Assembly: GCA_011033025.1 (NCBI GenBank)
Contig: WFMF01000088.1
Location: forward strand, 248,001 to 312,000
Length of the DNA: 64,000 nt
Reading direction: 5' to 3'
Source: Beroe forskalii
Taxonomy: Eukaryota > Ctenophora > Nuda > Beroida > Beroidae
In this document: piece by piece, positions 1-8,800 of the stretch
Layout of the letters: every line of letters begins with the position of its first letter
Numbering within the stretch: position 1 is the stretch's first letter
Made by a program: the position numbers and the translations under genes
The notes under the pieces: model-generated
Databases searched by the model: none
Told to the model about the DNA's origin: nothing
Seen by the model: only the letters and a program-made list of their open reading frames with translations

Positions 1-770
1 ATTGGTACTTGGCAAAAAACGATTAAGGGGTTCCTAAATACCAAGTTAAGTTTTGTATATATAAATAAATAAATTGTCGAATAAATAAACAAATCTTTCG
101 TTGAATATTTTACGAAATAAAAATAAGTTTGAGGTGGTAACAAATTTCTCTTTATTATCCCACTAAGGCTCAACCTATGAAATACTTTCCCAGTTTTTTA
201 TCCTTCCAAATAAAATTCAGTTATACACCTGACTGAATATTACATTAATATATCATGTTCATAATATGTCTCGAATATTTTGTGTTATCTAAGGCGTTAT
301 CGTGAAACATCAATAATAACATTAAATTTTATGGAATCAGGCACATAGGGACTTGCATTTGATAATTCTGGGATTTGAGAAACTAGACCTATGTTTGGCA
401 TCTGACTGGCATTGGCTTACAGCGGACTTTAGTCCAACGTCTGCCATTCCTTATCACTTATGTTACCACCATAGGTTGCATTATCCTAGAGGAAAAATGA
501 ACAAGTTCACATGGTTCCCAAACCTGTGTTTCGATACTTGCTAAGCAATTCATATACCATAGCACCATTTATCAAAATTTTTACTTTTGATGGCGTCACC
601 AATTTTCGCATATGGACGGAAAAAAAGTTGTCAAAGGACAAGTCTGTAGCGAGGTTTCAGTCATTTCATCTATCCGACCGATGCAACAATCCAACATTTT
701 CTCCTGATTATTTCAATTTGACCTTGGATATTGATCCATATCTGGATAACGTGAATGTTTCTTACCGTTT
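1..770. other. AT-rich non-coding stretch, nothing recognised
   Basis: No reading frame here shows a recognisable domain, and I see no convincing exon flanked by splice sites on either strand. It could hold 3' exons or an intron of the minus-strand Ig gene, whose last recognised exon is at 2812-2882, but I cannot support any. Confidence 0.4.
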
Positions 771-1060
771 AGCCACACATTTAACCAGGCATTCAGCCAC
801 ACATTTCGCCACACATTTAGCCACGCATTTAGCCACACATTAAGCCACGCATTCAGCCACACATTCAGCCACACATTTAGCCACACATTTAACCAGGCAT
901 TCAGCCACACATTTAGCCACACATTTAGCCACACATTTAGCCATTCAGCCACACATTCAGCCACACATTTAGCCACACATTTAGCCACACATTTAGCCAG
1001 GCATTTAGCCACATTTAGCCACACATTTAGCCACGCATTTAGCCACATTCAGCCACACAT
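771..1060. repeat. 12-bp minisatellite, unit AGCCACACATTT
   Basis: About 24 imperfect tandem copies of a 12-bp unit (AGCCACACATTT and variants such as AGCCACGCATTT, AACCAGGCATTC). Because 12 is a multiple of three, both strands stay open and produce artificial repetitive peptides (Trp/Leu/Asn-rich on the minus strand); these are not genes. Confidence 0.95.
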
Positions 1061-2811
1061 AGCAGAATATGGAAGGGAATACAGAAGGAGCAGAAGGAGA
1101 GGTAGTTGCCATAGTGAAGGTGTAATTCATGGCCTACATTTGACTTTAATTCATGATAATATAGGAATATTACCTGCTGTACGCGTTGGCAATATATATA
1201 TTATGTAATATATTATGTGTATACATAATATCATTAGACGAAACACATTACACAACTTTCTTTTTTAAATCTGAATGTTTGACAAAGCATTACAATTTCT
1301 TGCAGTATTAAAGAAGTCACTACACTGGCGCGGGTTTAAGATTGGTAGACAAAAGGCAAATTAAAAATCACACAGACACGCCCTTTTTGGAGAGCATTGA
1401 CATTACGAGTAATGCTGTGAAAGAGAGACACGATGGCACTCGATAGATGGGCGATTCAGCGCCATAAAACACCACAGTAAATCATGATAATGACGTAACA
1501 CTCCATAACCTCTGATTGGTGATAGCCACATTTCGGTGGGTGATTGTGCGTGGTGCCACCTTGGTAAGATTAGCAGTATTTCTGAAGATATACTGCTACC
1601 ATGGTATTGTACGCAAACGTACAATACCAGAAGGGGGATGGACCTGCGAGGGCCCAGGCAGTGCCCAGGAGAGGAAGCTACTGGCCGATGCAAGCATTTT
1701 TCGTGCTCAATTAAGGCAACTTTTTGTTCCATTTTCGGATGGGACTGGATTGAAAAAGCCCTGTCTTTACCTCACCGTACGTGTAGGGGGATGAATCTCA
1801 ATTAACAGCAATTTTTGTCCCATTTTCCAGTAAAGACTTAGATAGACTCTCGTCATTAGTCTCTACTTTTTACAGCAATTTATCTCAAGGGATCTGTAAG
1901 CATGTTCTTACTTTCTTAATCTAAGAATTACGCCTAATTTCCAGAAATTTCTCGTCTTTATAACTTCCTTCAATCACAGCACTGGTGTTGTGCCTAGAAA
2001 CCGGTGACCGAAGAAGAAGAAGAACTTCCTTCAAGAAGTTCGGCGACACCCAACCCCTGTCTCTTGAGATACAGACAGAATGCGACACCATTGAACCTTC
2101 AGCTGTTGTTGATTCTATGGGTATCAATATCGTTATGTGCCACCCGCCATGAATAAACGAATATAACAAAATAAACCGACATTCGAATACCTTGGATGAA
2201 ATTCAGTGCACTTAAAATTAGGTTTATACCGACTAAACTCACTAACTATCGAGATCCTATTCTAGATAAACAAATACTAACAAGATTTGCCGATAGTTAT
2301 TAAACGTTTGGATGCATTACAAATTAGGTTTATATCTCAAATAAACCCAATACCTGTCTAGGTGTCATTGCCCATACTTTGTCTACTACAGACAGAGGTG
2401 CATTCATTGTTCATATATTGATTCGGGTAGGAAATTCACGCACAACTCTCCTACATGACAAGATTTAGAACTATTTACTTATTTATTTGATATGTTATCT
2501 GAACCGTGTTAGAGGTCGTATTGTTCCCTCAGATGGCATGGAATCATTGAATGAGGAAAATGAGCGCCAAGGAACAATTTAGTAGACAGAGCTCTGCCCC
2601 GGCCAACTCATGATTCCAGAAATGTGGTGAACAATTTTATTAAATGGTATTATGTATAATGTTCAAATATTATATATTATTCAAACCACTTCGAAGTCAT
2701 CAATAAGCAATGACAAATCCCTAATAGCCTAATGTACAGACGAAAGCCAGCATTTGTATATATACAAGTACTGATTTTTTGGCAAAAAAATATCAAAAAA
2801 AACTTAATTAC
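1061..2811. other. Non-coding stretch; expected location of further Ig-gene sequence
   Basis: The Ig gene must continue downstream of 2812 with an exon starting in phase 1 on the minus strand. I looked here for an acceptor followed by a Cys/Trp Ig pattern and found none I trust. A GATAATGACGTAA motif is at 1486-1498. The open frames here lack recognisable features. Confidence 0.35.
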
Positions 2812-2882
2812 CTGATTTGACATTGATCCTGGTTTCGTGAGATTCGGATATCGTTCCGAGTTTACGATTTCGAACACCACAT
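2812..2882 (-). CDS. Ig gene exon 7: end of Ig domain 2 (F-G strands)
   Basis: Acceptor TTTCAG ends at 2883; donor CAG|GTAATT begins at 2811. The exon opens with the third base of a Lys codon left by exon 6, so the junction reads DSGTYK|CGVRNR, restoring the F-strand Tyr-x-Cys of the domain. The remainder (GTISESHETRINVKS) is a typical G-strand ending. It is 71 bp and ends in phase 1, as Ig domain-boundary introns usually do. Confidence 0.85.
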
Positions 2883-5800
2883 CTGAAACGAAATTAATTT
2901 TCCAGATCTTATGACAACTTTATCAATGAGTCAATAACTAATGGCGTGAGGCGTAATAAAAATGGCGCAAAATTAATATGTTAATCTGGGTGTATGTTAA
3001 TCTGAGTTGAATTTATTAATCCGAACCCAAATCAAGCTCAAATTTGGATATCATGCATTCCACCTCATTGAATTGCATTTATTCAGCTGATTTAAATGAA
3101 GTTCGTTCATTTTTGGTAAAGTTATTACTATAACAATCTAGTGGCCTTTCAGCCATTCTCAGGCCTATCAATTATTAAAACCAAAATCCTCACTACCCCA
3201 TGCATTATGTAAGAATATATGAAATAAACGATTAAATTCATTTATCATAATTATTTGTACTTTTCCCGAGAATAATTCACCTAAAATTGCTAATGACTAA
3301 GCGCATTTCATCGTAGCACATAATGATTTTAGCGTTAAATTCCGCTAAGCTGAAAAGACAGAGAGATTTTCTGATTGAATTGCTAGACGATTTACACCGA
3401 ATTCCAGACATAAACATCAAATTGGCAGAGTTCACGACCATAATCGGTCGAAGAACAGGTGTTTTGTTGGTGTAAAGCGATGTCATGATTTTATGATTTT
3501 ATAAGATCGCCAATACTCCAAGTGAGATTAGGGGCTAAGAGATCTACAAGCAACAAGGGTCTAAATAGACAAAATTCAACAAAAAACTAACTTGTAAGTT
3601 CCAGAGTCGTGGTGCCGGCTCTGAGAGATGACTATGGTCCCACTCCGGGATATAAACCGGATATAAACCGGATATAAACCGGATATAAACCGGGTATAAA
3701 ACTTACTTGTAAGTTCCAGAGTCGTGGTGCCGGCTCTGAGAGATGACCATGGTCCCACTCCGGGATATAAACCGGTTAAACCGGATATAAACCGGATATA
3801 AACCGGATATAAAACTTACTTGTAAGTTCCAGAGTCGTGGTGCCGGCTCTGAGAGATGACCATGGTCCCACTCCGGGATATAAACCGGATATAAACCGGA
3901 TATAAACCGGATATAAACCGGATATAAAACTTACTTGTAAGTTCCAGAGTCGTGGTGCCGGCTCTGAGAGATGACCATGGTCCCACTCCGGGATATAAAC
4001 CCGTTATAAACCGGTAATAAACCGGATATAAACCGGATATAAAACTTACTTGTAAGTTCCAGAGTCGTGGTGCCGGCTCTGAGAGATGACCATGGTCCCA
4101 CTCCGGGATATAAATCGGATATAAACCGGATATAAACCCGTTATAAACCGGTTATAAACCGGATATAAACCGGTATAAAACTTACTTGTAAGTTCCAGAG
4201 TCGTGGTGTCGGCTCTGAGAGATGACCATGGTCCCACTCCGGGATATAAACCGGTTATAAACCGGTTATAAACCGGATATAAACCGGATATAAACCGGGT
4301 ATAAAACTTACTTGTAAGTTCCAGAGTCGTGGTGCCGGCTCTGAGAGATGACCATGGTCCCACTCCGGGATATAAACCGGATATAAACCGGATATAAACC
4401 GGATATAAAACTTACTTGTAAGTTCCAGAGTCGTGGTGCCGGCTCTGAGAGATGACCATGGTCCCACTCCGGGATATAAACCGGTTTTCTGATGACTCGA
4501 TCGTCTCGAACCTGCTCTGGTCTATTAGCTGGAAACGGGGTTGTTAAATACGTGCCAAAATCGTCAAAAAATACGTATTTCAACGTATCTTATTTTTGCC
4601 GTATTTTTAAAAAATACGTATTTAGGGTATTTAACAACCTTGGCTGAACAGGAATATTATTGGTATTTCTGCTACCCCATTCGGAAACGTTAAGAATTTC
4701 ATGGTGTTTTTCGGGTTTTTTCGGTTTAACTTGATCTGACATTAGAGTGATCTTTCATTTTTAGACGGTACTTATTATTATCTATTTTTGTAACTAAAAA
4801 TAGTTATGTAAAGAAAGGCTTGCGAATTGAATATTTTTGTTATGCTAAATTTGCGTTTATTTAATAATAATTCTTGTTATTGAATCAAGAGGAGTATACA
4901 TTATTTAGTAAGGCACTTGTACTCAGGAAATAAAATTTCAGTTTGAGCTCAACAATTCAACGGACATGATATGCATAAAAAGTTTTCTATAATCTTATGA
5001 ATTAATGATTTGAATAAATAATTCTTGTAAAGAGGGATTAAATCGGAGTTAAAGCTCTGATTTCCACGCCAATGACGAGCGTTATATTAATTTATTATTA
5101 TTATTTTTTGCCTACTAACTATGAACACATGTACTGATCAGGGTACAGCAATTTTGTACTGTGGTAAGTAGATAGAAATATTCAAAATATTCATAACATT
5201 CATAGCATAATACGATGCTTTACGGTTCGTTAAAAGTACTTTAATTGGTCGTATGAAAGTATACCAGCAGAGGGGTCAGTAGGGGGTCAGTAGGGGGTCA
5301 GTAGGGGGTCAGTAGGGGGTCAGTAGGGGGTCAGTAGGGGGTCAGTAGGGGGTCATTGGTATACTTTTATACGGCCCTTTAAATTAATAGAAAATACCTT
5401 TCGCCAGAAGACTTGGACTTCAGGCCAAGACGCCCTGGAATCGAACTGACACGGAATAATGGTTCCGGTTCCGGGTAGGATGGTGTAAGTGGAGTTGGGG
5501 GATTTCGTGAAGTAGTCTTTGTCGATTAGGAAATCTGAAACGAACGTTTTGTTGATATCTTAATATATAACACTTATTAACGAGTGAGTTTAAGTCCAAG
5601 ATTAAGTCCAAGATTTAAGTCAAGACTTGGGGGATTTCGTGAAGTAGTCTTTGTCGATTAGGAAATCTGAAACGTACGTTTTGTTGATATTTTAATATAT
5701 AAATAACATTATTTTCCGCCTTTTAGATCAGCAAGCAAGTTTTGTTTTTTGATTTATCACGATTACCAAGAAATTACTTTTCCTAGGTATTCATTCATTA

Positions 5801-8800
5801 ATAAACCTTCGCATAACCGCATTTAGAATTATATTCCAGCTTTCAATTACTGATTACTAATCAAACCTTTTGCCTTTACTTTTAATGAAAAGTGGTAAGT
5901 TGAATAACTAGATTGAATTACGGAATTATCGGGACAGACACTTATTTTTAGGAAACAAGCCCTCACAGAATAACGGAATTCCAGAAGCACCTGCAGAATC
6001 TAAGTAATTTCACTTCGAAAGCCCATGTTTCCTGTGTCCTTACGAGGTATTTCCACACAAACATGTTCGATCACGTAACACATTTTCCACGGCACCCGTT
6101 ATGAAGTGCCTAAAACTGATGGGTGTTGCCAGGGTAACTGTAATGGTAGTCCGGAAATCTGCTTTTCTTCTGACGAAGTTCAACCGAAATTCGTTTTTTT
6201 GGGCTAGAAAAAGAAGCCATTGTTAACCTATCGGCACCCCACGGGACAGCGTGTCAGACCTTTAGGTACACAATGCTATTACATCGGGACATTTTAATGA
6301 ACAGATTAGTTTAGAATTACAATCAAGAAGTCCCACGATGGACTGGAATTTTCCGATAAGCCACAACAGTCTCCTTTTTTAGTTCTTCGAGGCGATAACC
6401 AAACCACATGAATATTACAGAGGTAAAATGATATTTTTCATTAATTTTCCAATGTCGGACAGTTAAAACAGTACGCCTTTCACTTTGCCAGCACGTAACG
6501 CCTGAGCTATGGGAGGGCTGTTGGGAGAAGATATCATTTATCAAAATGATCGATATACGTGGTTGTCATGTTTTAAGTCGGACGAAAGGAGCCGAGCGAT
6601 TTGGTTGAAAGCAGCTCCTGGTTATAATCAGATAAAACACCCAGAGAGTATCATGGGGATGGGGGCAGATCTGAAAATTTAGCTTACCTGGTACGAATAA
6701 ACTCGTACTAAGCAGGCAACTCGATTTAAATATAACAGCTGAATAAATTCGCTTTGAAATAACAGGAAAATATCGGGAGATTATGGCCAGATTTGATACG
6801 TAATTGGCAAATGAAATGGGCCTCAAGCTGAAAGGATGACTTACAAGGGGCTGTGAGTTTTGCTGATCTCGATTTTATGACTCCGGCTTTGTTATCAGCT
6901 TCACAAGAGTACTCTCCTCCGTCCTGAGGATGTATAGGAGCACATTATACAATATACAATTTACATTATACATTATACAGAGTACATTATACATTATACA
7001 ATTTACATGAGTACATTATACCTACGTTATACAATGTACATGAGTAAATGACTAAATGTACAATGTACAGGATTGCATTAAACATCATACGATGTAGAGG
7101 AGTGCATTATACAATGTACATGAGTACATAATACATTGCAGAATGTATAGCTATAAAAGTGACTCGATGTAGAGTATGAACATCCCACTTTGTACATTGG
7201 GTGCATCGTACAGCAAGAAGAAACGTAAATAAGAAGTAAAAGATAAGAAAACGAAAATAAGAAACAACTAACTACGTTACAACAAAACACGGAAAAGAAA
7301 TAAATAACCAAATATCAAAATATAACACTGTTGCTTGCAAAAAATCTCAAAATTCGGGGAATCACAATTTTCCCTAGAAATCGGATTGAGTCCGTATTCG
7401 ATGAAAGAAAAATAAACTATTTCTAAAAATAAAGATAGAGAGTGATCAAATAGATTTTCCAGGAATAGCACAGGATTTCTTGTGTGTCAATATGGGTAGG
7501 AACCGCAATATAGTAACATAAATTGATCATATTATGGCAGCTAATTCTTTTGTTGAATAGACAAAATTGATAATTTTAATAAGAAATGATAAAATAAAAC
7601 GTTTGATAACCATCCTATAAAAGACATTGCCTATTTGAATATTGAAAAAATGACACATCTGAGTGCCACTTATCTGTACTGTTTTTTAGATTTAAATAAC
7701 AGATGGAGAGTTTAGCCAACCTCATCATCCCATAATCCAACTATTTATCTTTATCCATGAACCACAGCACGAAAGTGCTGCGCTCTGATCAACTATGTTC
7801 ATGATAATAATGACGACGATCAGCTCAGTTTTTACGTTTAAATTTCGACCTCTTGAGGGGATAAATGCTAGAAATTAAACGAGGTAGGTATATGCAAAGA
7901 AACAAATTACAAAAGCCAATAATCTAATCTAACTGATAAAGAAACTTTGGAAAGACTCACCACTTCGTGCCGTACCCGGGCTATCCGCAGCTTCTTGTGG
8001 TTATACAGGATGCTGTCCTGACTGATCTGACCTGCAGTGAAGGGTGCATTTAACTTATTGCACGAGGGAAAGCTGAGTGCTGATTGACCTGCAGTGGGGG
8101 TGCAGTAGCAAATTGAAATTATGCTAATTTAAAGTGGGAATAGTTGATCAAGTGAAGGAATACCAACTTAATAAATTGCATCAAAAGACCCGGCCTTTTA
8201 TAATTGGCCCTTTTGGACAAAAATTTCAAAGTCGTTTAGACCGGTTAAATAAATGCCAATAAATTAGGTAACAGACATGATTCGCAGCTTCCTCTGGCTT
8301 TTGGCACACCTACATGATGATATCCTGACAGAGTTGAGCTGGGATGAATGAATATTTTGAATGATCTCGAAGACCACGTACCTAGGATGATTGTATAATG
8401 TGTTAATGGATAATGTAAATGATAAAAAATTAACTCCAATGGGTTTAGAAATTATTGGGAGTAATTAAAATTCTTAATTCTATTTAAAAGAGTGATCATT
8501 GACCGATTCCTTGATCCTTCTACAACTTGAAATAATGCATATTTGTAGAACATTCAGAAAGAATATACCTTAGTGGTAGAAATTATGATGCGTACTAATT
8601 ATGATTATTTTCGCAAAATGATCATAATTAGTACGCATCATAAATTCTACACATCATAATTTCTACAGATCATAATTTGTACTTTCTCAAAATTCGACCA
8701 TTATTTAGACTTTTAGAAAACATGTTGAAACAACCAGGATGACCATGTTGCCCAAAAATTATGGTTGGCTCCAAGGCCCTTTTCACATCTTTGTAACACA

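Noticed and set aside
713-1060. Trp/Leu/Asn-rich 111-codon frame (minus strand)
   Set aside because: It is a translation of the 12-bp AGCCACACATTT minisatellite; repeat length divisible by three keeps it open.
1403-1794. Candidate downstream Ig exon near 1.5-1.7 kb (acceptor GGGCCCTCGCAG on the minus strand)
   Set aside because: The phase-1 reading soon meets a stop and shows no Ig strand pattern.
3576-4583. Several overlapping minus-strand frames of 60-105 codons across the donor array
   Set aside because: They read through introns and satellite. The coding part is explained by exon 6 and its seven partial copies.
5270-5355. Possible CRISPR or telomere-like repeat (GTCAGTAGGGGG)
   Set aside because: No spacers and not a known telomere unit; it is the core of an inverted-repeat element.
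6688-6738. 51-bp phase 1-1 cassette exon in intron 4
   Set aside because: Splice sites are acceptable, but the peptide has no domain logic and exons 4 and 5 already join perfectly; kept only as a note.
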